A DNA stretch of 64,000 nucleotides from Burkholderia lata (GTDB lineage Bacteria; Pseudomonadota; Gammaproteobacteria; Burkholderiales; Burkholderiaceae). The stretch's first letter is position 1, and every line of letters starts with the position of its first letter. The stretch lies in assembly GCF_000012945.1 (NCBI RefSeq), contig NC_007509.1, positions 682,001-746,000 on the forward strand, written 5' to 3'. A program made the translations under genes and the position numbers. The notes under the pieces were generated by a model. That model had not been told where the DNA came from, searched no databases, and worked only from the letters and a program-made list of their open reading frames with translations. Of this stretch, positions 43,898 to 52,855 are shown in pieces.

Positions 43898-44812
43898 ATG
43901 TGGAAGCTATTTTCAGCCAGCCTGCTGGCGTGCCTGATTTCGTCCGAAGCTTTTTCAGCGCAAGGTGTTGCGTACGGAGGGCCGGTCGGAGGAACCGACA
44001 TACAGAATGCAGTCTTGCCGGACAAAGCCGGATTTTACGGGGGGCTGGTTGTCGGTTATGTGAAATCCTATTCGCTCATGGGGAATGGCGGCCAGAATTC
44101 CATTGCCGATTTCTCGACGTCGAGCGGCCTGAGCGAATTCGCGCTTCTTTACATCTATCCGTTCAAGTTGTTTGGGGGAACGCTGGGCACGATGGTCGCG
44201 GACGGCGGCGGCATCGGGCGGGTCAAACTCAACGACAGATACGAGTCATGGCGGGGATTCAATGACGTCTACTCCGACATCCTGATGTGGAGCACCCATG
44301 TCGGAGACAATCCGGTGAGAGGGCTGACGGTCAAACTGGCGTACTCGATGATGCTCGCGGCAGGTACCTACGATTCCAGGCGGATTGTCTCGACGGGTCA
44401 GAACACGTTCTACTACATCCCGAATTTCGCGCTAACCTACCTGACCGGCCCCAACCGCCTGGGTGATGGCCTGGAACTCGACGGGCATGTCTTCTTTGAT
44501 ATTGCGGGCAGAAACCCGACGACGAATTACAACAACGGGCTGGTCATCGATATCGACGCCGCGATCAGTGAAATAATCGGGCGCTGGCAGATTGGCGTCG
44601 CCGGCTATTATGCTCGCCAGGTCACCGAGGATCGACAAAACGGCCAGATCGTACCCGGAGACCGCTTTGGCATTGCGGTGGCCGGCCCGGTAATCGCGTA
44701 CAGCATCCCGGAATGGGGCGCGAGCGTCAAACTCAAGGCTCAATTTGGAATTTGGGCGAGAAACACGGCCAAGGCAAATGGCTTGCTGCTATTTTTCAGC
44801 AAAGCGTTCTGA
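43898..44812 (+). CDS. outer-membrane channel-like protein (phenol MetA-degradation family)
   Basis: This 304-residue protein has a Sec signal peptide (MWKLFSASLLACLISSEAFS, cleavage near SAQG), then an aromatic- and glycine-rich beta-barrel-type sequence ending in ...FFSKAF with the C-terminal Phe of outer-membrane proteins. Segments such as GLVVGYVKSYS, LTYLTGPNRLGDGLELDGHVFFDIAGRN and NGLVIDIDAAI match the family of SphA/MetA-type barrels found in catabolic operons for hydrophobic compounds. It probably lets the substrate cross the outer membrane. The ATG at 43898 follows GGAG seven bases upstream; a GTG three bases earlier is less likely. Confidence 0.85.
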   Translation: MWKLFSASLLACLISSEAFSAQGVAYGGPVGGTDIQNAVLPDKAGFYGGLVVGYVKSYSLMGNGGQNSIADFSTSSGLSEFALLYIYPFKLFGGTLGTMVADGGGIGRVKLNDRYESWRGFNDVYSDILMWSTHVGDNPVRGLTVKLAYSMMLAAGTYDSRRIVSTGQNTFYYIPNFALTYLTGPNRLGDGLELDGHVFFDIAGRNPTTNYNNGLVIDIDAAISEIIGRWQIGVAGYYARQVTEDRQNGQIVPGDRFGIAVAGPVIAYSIPEWGASVKLKAQFGIWARNTAKANGLLLFFSKAF

Positions 44813-44845
44813 TCGAATCGATTGTTCCTGGCTGGAACGATCACG

Positions 44846-44879
44846 GGGCGCGGACATACTACTGGCCGCGCCCGATTTT
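44846..44879 (+). terminator. rho-independent terminator of the outer-membrane gene
   Basis: GGGCGCGG at 44846-44853 pairs with CCGCGCCC at 44866-44873 and is followed by GATTTTG, 34 bp after the stop. Confidence 0.65.
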
Positions 44880-45163
44880 GCGTATGACTCGATCGAAATC
44901 GCAGGACTGGTAACGTCAGCCGGCGTCCCGGTCTCTACGGGGCGCCGGCGCGGGAACGATAACGGCCATGCGCCGAGGTCCATCTTGTAGAACGGCTCGA
45001 CGTGACGTTCGACGCGGGTGACGGGTCTCGCAACCTCCACCGGGCACCCGGAAGCGTTGAATCAGGTCCACCGCAACTTGCCCTTCTGCCGCGACGACCT
45101 GTGCACGGACACTCGCCAACGTACGCTCCGAGTCGGGATTCGCGGTGAACGACCTTCGACCGG
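44880..45163. other. intergenic region, unrecognised
   Basis: About 280 bp between the terminator and the stop of the SnoaL-like gene. Minus-strand translation shows protein-like stretches in two different frames (for example ASVRAQVVAAEGQVAVDLI, then VERHVEPFYKMDLGAWPL), which may be a frameshifted remnant. I cannot assign a family. Confidence 0.35.
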
Positions 45164-45610
45164 TCACATGTGTACCTGAATTCGAGCCGAGAGGCTCGAG
45201 ATCAACCACTTGCCGTCGACGCGAACATAGTCGCATTCCATCGTTTCAAAACCCAGGCCGATCTTCAGGCCGCGCGCTTTGGGATCCGTGCCTACGCCCT
45301 GAATCCACCAGATGCCATTCGCCTTGTCGGCACTGTCGAACTCGATCTGCGGCATGAGTCCGAGGTGAACCGAGCGCTCTGCGCCGACGAACTGCTTGAG
45401 AAATGACACGAACGTATCCGGCCCGTTCAGTACCACAGGTTGCGTCAGTTTCACGGCTTCCGCCGGTGTCTCGTCCGAGAACGAAATCCTGACATCGTGC
45501 GTGAGCAGCCCCGCGATCTTGTCTTTTTCGTAATCGACCGCCCTGAAAAATTTGTACTGAAGCGTCTTGATATCTTCAATGGCAACCAGTCGATCAATAT
45601 CTGAAATCAC
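45164..45610 (-). CDS. SnoaL-like / NTF2-fold protein
   Basis: This 148-residue protein has the SnoaL_4 pattern: an N-terminal helix IDRLVAIEDIKTLQYKFFRAVD, then LLTHDVRISFSDE near residue 35, HLGLMPQIEFDSADKANGIWWIQG near residue 82 and a final strand DYVRVDGKWLISSLSARIQV. Relatives include ring-hydroxylating dioxygenase small-subunit-like and polyketide cyclase/dehydratase proteins acting on cyclic substrates without cofactors. It has its own promoter (F) with the LysR-type box 84 bp upstream, placing it in the module 5 pathway, perhaps as an isomerase, dehydratase or lactone-handling enzyme. Confidence 0.85.
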   Translation of the reverse strand: MISDIDRLVAIEDIKTLQYKFFRAVDYEKDKIAGLLTHDVRISFSDETPAEAVKLTQPVVLNGPDTFVSFLKQFVGAERSVHLGLMPQIEFDSADKANGIWWIQGVGTDPKARGLKIGLGFETMECDYVRVDGKWLISSLSARIQVHM

Positions 45611-45700
45611 TTTACGTCTCCTTTGGATTATTCAATTTTTAATAAAGGCGATGTTGCGCAAGCGTTTCTGCATTTTATTCAACCAACAAACTGCTTTCGG

Positions 45701-45766
45701 ATCGTATAAGCCGCATGTCAAACATTCAAATCGTCATCCGCGAAGCGCGTGTTCTCCTTTCGCGAG
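45701..45766 (-). promoter_or_regulatory. promoter F with LysR-type box, for the SnoaL-like gene
   Basis: On the minus strand: CTC (45766-45764), nine bases, GAA (45754-45752). TTTGA begins 36 bp after the first base, with -35 TTGAAT (complement of 45724-45729), 17 bp, and -10 TACGAT (complement of 45701-45706). The message would start about 84 nt before the ATG. Confidence 0.65.
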
Positions 45767-45780
45767 CCGGATGATTGCCG

Positions 45781-46998
45781 TTACGCGGCCACGCGCTCGA
45801 ACACCGCCGCGAGCCCCTGTCCGCCGCCGATGCACATCGTCTCGAGCCCGTAGCGCCCCCCGCGGCGATCGAGTTCGCGCAGCATCGTCGCGAGAATCCG
45901 CACGCCGGTCGCGCCGACCGGATGGCCGAGCGAAATGCCGGAACCGTTGACGTTCAGCCGCTCGTAATCACCGGCGTCGAATCCCATGCCCGCTGTACAG
46001 GCGAGCACCTGCGCCGCGAACGCCTCGTTCAGCTCGATCAGGTCGAGGTCCTTCAGTGCAAGGCCCGCGCGCCGCAAGGCGAGCTCGGTCGCGGGCACCG
46101 GGCCGATCCCCATCCGCTCCGGCTCGACGCCCGCAACCGCCCACGTGACGAGGCGCGCCAGCGGGCGCAGGCCGAGGTCGGCCGCCTGCTCCGGCGTCGT
46201 CACGATGCAGACGGCCGCGCCGTCGTTCTGTCCGCTCGCGTTGCCGGCCGTCACCGTCGATTCCGCATCGACCTTCTGGCGGACCGGGCGCAGCGCAGCC
46301 AGGCTTTCCATCGTCACGTCCGCGCGCGGATGCTCGTCGCGATCGACCAACGTAGTGCCGCCTTTCGTTTTCACCTGCACCGGCACGATCTCGTCGCCGA
46401 AGCGGCCGGATTCGTGCGCGGCAATCGCGCGGCTGTGCGACCGGTACGCGAGCGCGTCCTGCGCGTCGCGCGTGATTCCGTATTCGCGTCGCAGGTTTTC
46501 GGCGGTCTCGAGCATCCCGCCTTCGACCGGATGATGGCGGCCGCCGGACGTGATGCGCCCGCGCGCGATGCGGTCCCACATCGGCGACGAATCGCCGCGC
46601 AGGCCGCCCCAGCGTGCGCCGAGCATGTAGTGCTCCGCCTGGCTCATGCTCTCGGCGCCCCCGGCGAGCACCAGGTCGGCCGCGCCGGTCTGCACACGCA
46701 TCGCCGCGTCGATCACCGCCTGCAGGCCCGATCCGCAGCGACGGTCGAGCTGCAGCCCGGGCACGCGAATGCCGAGGCCCGCGTCGAGGCTCGCGACGCG
46801 CCCGATCGCCGGCGCCTCGCCGTTGGGGTAGCACTGGCCGAAAATCACGTCGTCGATCCGCGCGGGGTCCAGCGCCGTGCGCCGCACCAGCTCGCGGATC
46901 ACTGTCTCGGCCAGCGTCGCGACCGGAATGTCCTTGAACACGCCGCCGTAGCGCCCCACCGGCGTGCGCACCGGTTCGCAGATCACTGCTTGTCTCAT
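45781..46998 (-). CDS. acetyl-CoA acyltransferase (thiolase)
   Basis: This 405-residue thiolase of the degradative type cleaves a 3-ketoacyl-CoA. It has the nucleophilic Cys in DRRCGSGLQAVIDAA near residue 88, ELNEAFAAQVLACT near residue 335, GHPVGATGVRI near residue 362 and the second Cys in MCIGGGQGLAA near residue 390. It is well separated from the thiolase at 8788 in sequence. The ATG at 46998 follows GAGGTTCTC, and the longer upstream frame is rejected. It lies downstream of a decayed CoA-transferase tail and of the MaoC/CitE genes on the same strand. Confidence 0.94.
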   Translation of the reverse strand: MRQAVICEPVRTPVGRYGGVFKDIPVATLAETVIRELVRRTALDPARIDDVIFGQCYPNGEAPAIGRVASLDAGLGIRVPGLQLDRRCGSGLQAVIDAAMRVQTGAADLVLAGGAESMSQAEHYMLGARWGGLRGDSSPMWDRIARGRITSGGRHHPVEGGMLETAENLRREYGITRDAQDALAYRSHSRAIAAHESGRFGDEIVPVQVKTKGGTTLVDRDEHPRADVTMESLAALRPVRQKVDAESTVTAGNASGQNDGAAVCIVTTPEQAADLGLRPLARLVTWAVAGVEPERMGIGPVPATELALRRAGLALKDLDLIELNEAFAAQVLACTAGMGFDAGDYERLNVNGSGISLGHPVGATGVRILATMLRELDRRGGRYGLETMCIGGGQGLAAVFERVAA

Positions 46999-47074
46999 GA
47001 GAACCTCGTTTCGATTGAATGAAGCGGGATGAGCCGGCGGCGATCGTCGCGCATGGCCGCTCGGTCGCCCTAGA

Positions 47075-47290
47075 TTACGCGCCAATCCCGCCCTCTGCGA
47101 TCTCGCACGCATCGAGCGCGAGCAGGCGGCTATCGATCTCGTCGTTCGCGTCGCCCGGCGCCAGCGCCATCACCGGCCGGTCGAACTGCGAAAGCGTGGC
47201 CGAGAAGCGGATCGGCAACCCCATGCCTGCCGCGTCCACCTCGACGTGCAACGCATGCGCGCGCCGCTGTCGTGCCGTCACTTCTGCGCG
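47075..47290 (-). pseudogene. CaiB/BaiF CoA-transferase, C-terminal remnant
   Basis: On the minus strand this encodes HALHVEVDAAGMGLPIRFSAT, SQFDRPVMAL, then ANDEI and LLALDACEIA. It matches the ending of type III CoA-transferases (H..VEV......P.RFS.TP..F.RP...LG..NDE....LLG....EI..L). Everything upstream, including the nucleotide-binding N-terminus and catalytic Asp, is missing, and an inserted AP breaks the LG.ANDEI motif. It is probably what is left of a third transferase of module 5, deleted between the MaoC and thiolase genes. Confidence 0.6.
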
Positions 47291-47395
47291 ATGCGCGTGA
47301 ACGGCGCGCGGCCGTCGCCGGCCGCCTTCGCTTCGCGTTCCTTCCCGGTTGCGCGGCAAACGCGACACGCGTCTGCCGCGCGCGAGGCGGTGCGC

Positions 47396-47848
47396 TTACT
47401 TCGGGCGCAGCATCATCAGGCCGGTGCGCACGGCCGTGCAGACTTCCTCGTCGCGCTGGTTGAGCGCGACGTGGCGGAACACGACGATGCCCGAGTCGCT
47501 GCGGCTTTTCGACAGCCGCGCGCTGACGATCTCGGTACGCACGCGAATCGTGTCGCCGTGGAAGGTGGGCTTCGGAAACTTGATTTCCTGGAAACCGAGG
47601 TTGCCAAGCGTCGTGCCGAGCGTCGTTTCATACACGGTGATGCCCGCGACGAGCGCCAGCAGGAACATGCTGTTGACGAGCCGCTGCCCGTAGATCGAGC
47701 CCTTGCTGTACTCGGCATCGATGTGCAGCGGCGCGCAGTTGTACGTCATCGCGGAGAACAGCACGTTGTCGGTTTCCGTCACGGTACGGCGGATCGCGTG
47801 TTCGACCACGAGGCCTTCACGGCAGTCTTCGAAATAGAGTCCGGGCAT
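47396..47848 (-). CDS. MaoC-type hotdog dehydratase
   Basis: This 150-residue single-hotdog protein of the MaoC/R-hydratase group reads GLYFEDCREGLVVEHAIRRTVTETDNVLFSAMTYN. NCAPLHIDAEYSKGSIYGQRLVNSMFLLAL follows at residues 40-70, corresponding to the P.H.D...A...G....IA..M region that carries the catalytic residues; the usual Asp/His pair appears as N..PLHID. It should hydrate an enoyl-CoA, as mesaconyl-CoA hydratase relatives do. Its start is 20 bp from the CitE stop. A homologue lies at 59891 with the same N.(A/E)PL(H/Y)(I/L)D layout. Confidence 0.88.
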   Translation of the reverse strand: MPGLYFEDCREGLVVEHAIRRTVTETDNVLFSAMTYNCAPLHIDAEYSKGSIYGQRLVNSMFLLALVAGITVYETTLGTTLGNLGFQEIKFPKPTFHGDTIRVRTEIVSARLSKSRSDSGIVVFRHVALNQRDEEVCTAVRTGLMMLRPK

Positions 47849-47868
47849 TTGTCTGGTTCCTTGTTCAG

Positions 47869-48759
47869 TCAGTGATTGAGGGATTTCGCCCGCGCGACGA
47901 TTTCGTGCGCGGTCTTGACGTGGGCGATGTCGATGTGTTCGCCGTCGTAGATGCACGATGCGCGACCGCCGGCCTGCGCGTCGTCGAGCGCGGCGATCAT
48001 GCCTTCGTAGTACGCGACTTCGTCGGCCGACGGGCTGTACACGTCGTTGATCGTCGCGACGTTCGACGGATGCAGCGCGAGCTCGCCGGACATGCCGAGA
48101 TTGCGGTCGAGCAGCGACGACTTGCGCAGCCCGTCGAGATCCTTGACCTGCTGCCACACGCCGCCGATCGCATGCTTGCCGGCCGCACGCGCGGCCATCA
48201 CCGCGCGCGACTTGAAGTACAGGCTTTCGCGGCCGTCGGGCGTCCACACATAGCCGAGTGCGCGCGCGACGTCCGCATTCTTCGCGGTTGCGCCGACGAT
48301 CGCGCCGACGCGCTCGCGCGACGCGATTTCATACGCGAACTGCAGCGAACGCGCGGTCTCCAGCAGCGGTATCACACGTGTCGACCCGAGCGCCGCGCCG
48401 TTGCGGAATTCCGCCTCGGTGAGCATCATCGACACGCAGTCGATGTCCTCCGGCCCGACGGGCTTCGAGATCACGATCCCCTCCACGTGCGGCCCGACCA
48501 CCGCGAGGATGTCGTCGAAGTCGTACAGGTACGGGCTGCGGTTGATCCGCACATACACGCGCTGCCGCTGCTCGGCGAGCCACGCCAGCTTCGAGCGGAC
48601 GACCGCGCGGGCCTCGACCTTCAGCGGCACGGGTACGCTGTCTTCGAGATCGAGAATCAGCGCGTCCGCTTTCGATGCAATCGATTTCTCGATCCAGTCG
48701 GGTTTGTTGCCGGGCACGAACAGCAGGGATCGGGCCGGCCTCATGGCATTCGTAGTCAC
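47869..48759 (-). CDS. CitE-like HpcH/HpaI aldolase (acyl-CoA lyase)
   Basis: This 296-residue TIM-barrel lyase has LLFVPGNKPDWIEKSIASKADALILDLEDSVP at the start. RINRSPYLYDFDDI is near residue 72, IPLLETARSLQFA (the metal-binding Glu) near residue 130 and KNADVARALGYVWTPDG (the metal-binding Asp) near residue 158. The family cleaves or forms beta-hydroxyacyl-CoA such as citramalyl-, malyl- and methylmalyl-CoA. The GTG at 48759 has AGGAG six bases ahead. Pairing with the MaoC hydratase 20 bp downstream suggests hydration of an enoyl-CoA followed by aldol-type cleavage to a short acyl-CoA and a keto acid. Confidence 0.9.
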   Translation of the reverse strand: MTTNAMRPARSLLFVPGNKPDWIEKSIASKADALILDLEDSVPVPLKVEARAVVRSKLAWLAEQRQRVYVRINRSPYLYDFDDILAVVGPHVEGIVISKPVGPEDIDCVSMMLTEAEFRNGAALGSTRVIPLLETARSLQFAYEIASRERVGAIVGATAKNADVARALGYVWTPDGRESLYFKSRAVMAARAAGKHAIGGVWQQVKDLDGLRKSSLLDRNLGMSGELALHPSNVATINDVYSPSADEVAYYEGMIAALDDAQAGGRASCIYDGEHIDIAHVKTAHEIVARAKSLNH

Positions 48760-49033
48760 ATTTGTCTCCTGGTTGCCTGGTTGATGCGAAAAAATGATGG
48801 GGGCGTCGCCCTGGCGTCACTTCATGCGGTGACGGAACTCCAGTGGACGCTTCTCGGTATGCGCGCCCTTGTGCGATTCGTCGGGGGCGTACATGCAGTC
48901 GGAGGTGCCGGGGTCCGTGTGTCAGCCGCTGTGTGCGCGCCTGACGGCGTTGCATACGTCACGTTCCGGCGATTGATCGTGGTCGTCGCCACGCGACGGG
49001 ATATCGTCAATACGAAATCCTTGCGGCGCTCGC

Positions 49034-51040
49034 TCATCTGCCGTCCACCGTTTTTGAAATGCCGTGCCGGCTTGCCGCCGCCGCGATCGCATCCAGCGTC
49101 TCGGGGTTGGCCAGCGAAGACAGGTCGCCGGGCGGCAGCCCGAGGCATGCGGCACGTACCGCTCGGCGCATGATCTTCATGTTGCGTGTCTTGGGCAGAT
49201 CGTCGACGAACAGCACGAGCGCCGGCCGAAACGCGGTGCCGAGACCCGATACGACGGCCGCGCTCAACGCCTTCTCGACGTCCGCGTCGGCGGGCACACC
49301 CGGCATCAACGTGACCACGAGACCGACGGTCTCGCCCTTGACGCAGTCGGGCACGCCGATCGCCGCCGCTTCGGCGACTTGCCCCGTCGCCATCACGAGC
49401 GTCTCGATCTCGGACGGCCCGGTGCGCTTGCCGGCGACTTTCAGCGTATCGTCGGCGCGGCCCAGCACATACCAGAACCCGTCCGCGTCGATCGCTGCGC
49501 GATCGCCATGCCGCCACATTCCGGATGTCGTGCCCCAGTAGCTGGCCAGGTAGCGTTCGTTGTCGTGCCACAGCCCGCGCGTGAGGCCGATCGACGGCGC
49601 GCGCAACGCGAGCTCGCCGGTCCCGCCCGGCCCGACCGACCGGCCCGCGTCGTCGACGACATCGGCACCCATGCCCGGAATCGGGCCTGCAAATGCGCAC
49701 GGCTTCAACGGATGGATCACGGTGCCGGTGACGATGCCACCGCCCACTTCCGTGCCGCCCGAATAATTGATGATCGGCCGGCTGCCGCCGCACACCTTGT
49801 CGAACATCCAGCGCCACGCGTCGACCGTCCACGCCTCGCCGGTCGACAGCGCGACCCGCAACGCGGAAAGATCGTGATTTTCGATACCCGCACCGCCCGC
49901 CTGCATGAAGCTGCGCACGATCGTCGGCGCGATGCCGAGCACGCTCACGCGATGCTGCTCCATCAGCCGCCAGAACCGCCCGGAGTCGGGGAAATCGTGC
50001 GCGCCTTCGGCCATCACGATGGTGCCGCCGAGCAGCGTGGTGCCGTAGATCAGCATCGGCCCGACCAGCCAGCCCATGTCGCTCAACCACATCAACCGGT
50101 CGCCGGCGCGCATGTCCGCGCACAGCCCCATGTCGAGCGCGAGCTTCGTGATCAATCCGCAGTGCGAATGAACGGTGCCTTTCGGCTTGCCGGTCGTGCC
50201 CGACGTGTACATCAGCATCATCGGTGCGTCGGCCGGCATTTCGGTGGTCGGCGCATCGGTCGGCTGGCCGTCGATCAGTTCATGCCACTCGTGGTCGACC
50301 CGTGCATCCCATTCCGTCTCGGCGCCGCGGTGGCGCAGCACGACGACATGTTTCAGCGTTGGCACATCCGCACGCGCCGCATCGATCGTCTGCTTCAGCG
50401 GCGTCACCTTGCCGCGACGCGTGCTCGCATCCGCCGTCAGCACCGCCACCGCGCCCGCGTCCTGCAGGCGGCTCGCGACGGCCTGCGCGCCGAATCCGGA
50501 AAACAGCGGCAGCACGATCGCGCCGATCTTCGAGATCGCCAGCATGCCCGCCACGGCCTCGGGCACCATCGGCAGGTAGAGCGCGATGACGTCGCCCTGC
50601 CGGCAGCCGATCTCGCGCAACCCGGCCGCGAGGCGGCTCGTCTGCGCGTCGAGTTCGGCGTACGTCCAGCGGCGCACGGTGCCGTCCTCGCCTTCCCAGA
50701 CCACGGCCTCCTGCCGGTCGCGTGCGGTGCCGCGATAACGGTCCAGGCAATTCAGCACCGCATTGGTCGTGCCGCCGACGCACCACTTCGCCCACTCGAT
50801 GCCGTCACGCGTATCGACCACCGCGTCGTACGGTTGATAGAAACGCAGGTCCATATGCCGGATCAGCGCGCTCCAGTAGTCATCGGGACGAGTCTCGGCG
50901 AATTCCAGCAATTGCCGGTACCCGGCCGGATCGGCCTGCTCGATGCCGACGTATCGCATGAACGCAGCCAGGGTACTGGCGCGTGCCGCCTCGGGTTCAG
51001 GGCGCCACGCCACGTCGGCCACCTGCCATGCAGTTTCCAT
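49034..51040 (-). CDS. acyl-CoA synthetase, acetyl/acetoacetyl-CoA synthetase type
   Basis: This 668-residue ANL ligase has an extra N-terminal acetyl-CoA-synthetase-type domain (about residues 35-95), the P-loop MYTSGTTGKPKGTVHSH near residue 280, A5 NYSGGTEVGGG near residue 425, the hinge GRADDTLKVAGKRTGPSEIE near residue 540 and an A10 lysine in LPKTRNMKIMRR near residue 628. It differs from the three ligases of module 1. It activates a small or medium carboxylic acid at ATP cost. Promoter A with the LysR-type box lies 38-108 bp upstream; CitE and MaoC genes follow on the same strand. Confidence 0.92.
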   Translation of the reverse strand: METAWQVADVAWRPEPEAARASTLAAFMRYVGIEQADPAGYRQLLEFAETRPDDYWSALIRHMDLRFYQPYDAVVDTRDGIEWAKWCVGGTTNAVLNCLDRYRGTARDRQEAVVWEGEDGTVRRWTYAELDAQTSRLAAGLREIGCRQGDVIALYLPMVPEAVAGMLAISKIGAIVLPLFSGFGAQAVASRLQDAGAVAVLTADASTRRGKVTPLKQTIDAARADVPTLKHVVVLRHRGAETEWDARVDHEWHELIDGQPTDAPTTEMPADAPMMLMYTSGTTGKPKGTVHSHCGLITKLALDMGLCADMRAGDRLMWLSDMGWLVGPMLIYGTTLLGGTIVMAEGAHDFPDSGRFWRLMEQHRVSVLGIAPTIVRSFMQAGGAGIENHDLSALRVALSTGEAWTVDAWRWMFDKVCGGSRPIINYSGGTEVGGGIVTGTVIHPLKPCAFAGPIPGMGADVVDDAGRSVGPGGTGELALRAPSIGLTRGLWHDNERYLASYWGTTSGMWRHGDRAAIDADGFWYVLGRADDTLKVAGKRTGPSEIETLVMATGQVAEAAAIGVPDCVKGETVGLVVTLMPGVPADADVEKALSAAVVSGLGTAFRPALVLFVDDLPKTRNMKIMRRAVRAACLGLPPGDLSSLANPETLDAIAAAASRHGISKTVDGR

Positions 51041-51298
51041 TCACGTCTCCGGTTTGACCTGGCATTGCTTTGATTCAATGCTAGTCGTGCGCACCGGCCG
51101 CACTCAAGTTTTCACTCGCGAACCCGCGATTCGCATTGCGCGAATCGTTGCGTCCGGCATGTGCACGCACGAGCCGGAGGTACCGCGTTTCGCGCGGGAC
51201 GTGATGGCGGATGCGGCGAACGCGCATCCGGTAGACGGCCTTCTTTTCTACGTGCTCGCACGTACTTGATACGCGGCTTTCGCACAAGTTCGAGCAGG
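51041..51298. other. intergenic region with promoter A
   Basis: Holds promoter A (51078-51148) and otherwise nothing recognisable before the aldehyde dehydrogenase terminator. Confidence 0.6.
51078..51148 (-). promoter_or_regulatory. promoter A with LysR-type box, for the acyl-CoA synthetase operon
   Basis: On the minus strand: TTC (51144-51142), nine bases, GAA (51132-51130). CTTGA begins 36 bp after the first T, with -35 TTGAGT (complement of 51102-51107), 18 bp, and -10 TAGCAT (complement of 51078-51083). Over 50 bp it is closely similar to promoter B. Confidence 0.75.
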
Positions 51299-51350
51299 CA
51301 AAAGAGCGCGGGCCGCTGCCGATATCGCTCAGGATTCCGACCGGCCCGCG
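51299..51350 (-). terminator. terminator of the aldehyde dehydrogenase gene
   Basis: On the minus strand GCGGGCC and GGCCCGC pair (51343-51349 with 51308-51314) and are followed by GCTCTTTTGC, directly after the stop at 51356. Confidence 0.6.
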
Positions 51351-51355
51351 TCAGA

Positions 51356-52855
51356 TCAATACCGGAGCATCACCGACTTCGCTTCCGTGTAGGTCTGGAT
51401 CGACTCCGCGCCGAACTCGCGGCCCAGCCCCGACTGCTTGTAGCCACCGAACGGCATCACCGGATCGGTTTCGCCGAACGTGTTGATCCAGATCCGGCCA
51501 CCCTTCAACGCCGCCGCGATCCGGTGCGCCCGGCCGATGTCACGCGTCCAGATGCCGCCGGCAAGCCCGTAAGTCGAATCGTTGCCCTGCGCGATCACGT
51601 CCTCTTCGGTATCGAACGGAATCACGCAGACGACCGGGCCGAAGATCTCCTCCTGCGCGATCCTCATTGCGTTGCTTACACCGGAGAACACCGTCGGCTC
51701 GACGTAGTAACCGGCATCGCACGCTTGCCGGCCGCCGGTCAGCAACGTCGCGCCTTCGTCGTTGCCTGCGGCCACGTACGACATCACGCGATCGCGCTGC
51801 TTCGACGAAATCAGCGGGCCGAGTTTCGTATCGGCGTCGAACGGGTTGCCGACTTTCAGTCGCGCGGCGAGCTTCGCCACTTCGTTCGCGAATTCATCGT
51901 GAATGCTGCGATGAACGAACAGGCGCGTGCCGGACGAGCAGATCTGCCCGGAATTGCGCGTGAAGCCGTTGACCGCGGCGGCCAGCGCCTTGTCGAGATC
52001 GGCATCCGGAAACACGATATGCGGGCTTTTCCCGCCGAGCTCGAGCGTCACGCGCTTCAGGTTGCCGGCCGACGCGAGCAGGATCTGCTTGCCGATTGCG
52101 GTCGAGCCGGTAAACGCGACCTTGTCGATACCCGGATGCTCGGAGATCGCCGCGCCGACCGTCTGCCCATAGCCGGTTACCACGTTCATCACGCCCGGCG
52201 GCAGACCGGCTTCGTGAAAAATCTCGACAAGCCGCAGACAGGTCAACGACGCGAGTTCCGAAGGCTTCGCGACGATCGTGTTGCCGCACGCGAGCGCCGG
52301 CCCGAACTTGACGCCGGCCAGCAGCAGCGGCACGTTCCACGGGTTGATCTGGCCGCAGACGCCGATCGGCTCGCGCAGCGTGTAGATGAAGGCCGACGGG
52401 TCGGTCGGCACGGTCGTGCCGAGAATCTTCGTCGGCCAGCCTGCGTAGTAACGGAACGTGTCGACGGTCATCTTCACCACCGCCGCGCTGAACCAGGCCG
52501 GCATCCCGTTGTCGAGCGTCTCGAGTGCGGCCAGTTCATCAGCGTGTTGCTCGATCGCGTCTGCAAGGCGCAGCAGCACGGCGGTGCGCGCATGCGGAGA
52601 CATGCCGCGCCAGCCCGACGATTCGAACGCACGCCGCGCGGCGGCCACCGCAAGGTCGACGTCCGCCTTGTCGCCTTCGGCGATGTGTGCGAGCACGTCC
52701 GCCGTCGCCGGGTTCAACGTCTCCATCGTCCTGCCGGACGCGGCCGGCACCCACTTGCCGTCGATGAAGTGCTGCTTGGCGCCGGAGCGGCACCACGCAA
52801 GCGCCGCGGCCAGGCCGGGATGTTCGGATTCTGACTTCATGGAATGAGCGGTCAC
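51356..52855 (-). CDS. NAD-dependent aldehyde dehydrogenase
   Basis: This 499-residue aldehyde dehydrogenase has INPWNVPLLL and KPSELASLTCLRLVEI for NAD, the FTGSTAIG turn near residue 240, catalytic Glu in LELGGKSPHIVF near residue 265, nucleophilic Cys in NSGQICSSGTR near residue 300 and EEIFGPVVCVIPF near residue 395. It oxidises an aldehyde to the acid that the neighbouring synthetase could activate. The start at 52855 or at 52840 (MKSESE) is possible. Promoter B lies 424 bp upstream, leaving an unusually long leader. Confidence 0.94.
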   Translation of the reverse strand: MTAHSMKSESEHPGLAAALAWCRSGAKQHFIDGKWVPAASGRTMETLNPATADVLAHIAEGDKADVDLAVAAARRAFESSGWRGMSPHARTAVLLRLADAIEQHADELAALETLDNGMPAWFSAAVVKMTVDTFRYYAGWPTKILGTTVPTDPSAFIYTLREPIGVCGQINPWNVPLLLAGVKFGPALACGNTIVAKPSELASLTCLRLVEIFHEAGLPPGVMNVVTGYGQTVGAAISEHPGIDKVAFTGSTAIGKQILLASAGNLKRVTLELGGKSPHIVFPDADLDKALAAAVNGFTRNSGQICSSGTRLFVHRSIHDEFANEVAKLAARLKVGNPFDADTKLGPLISSKQRDRVMSYVAAGNDEGATLLTGGRQACDAGYYVEPTVFSGVSNAMRIAQEEIFGPVVCVIPFDTEEDVIAQGNDSTYGLAGGIWTRDIGRAHRIAAALKGGRIWINTFGETDPVMPFGGYKQSGLGREFGAESIQTYTEAKSVMLRY

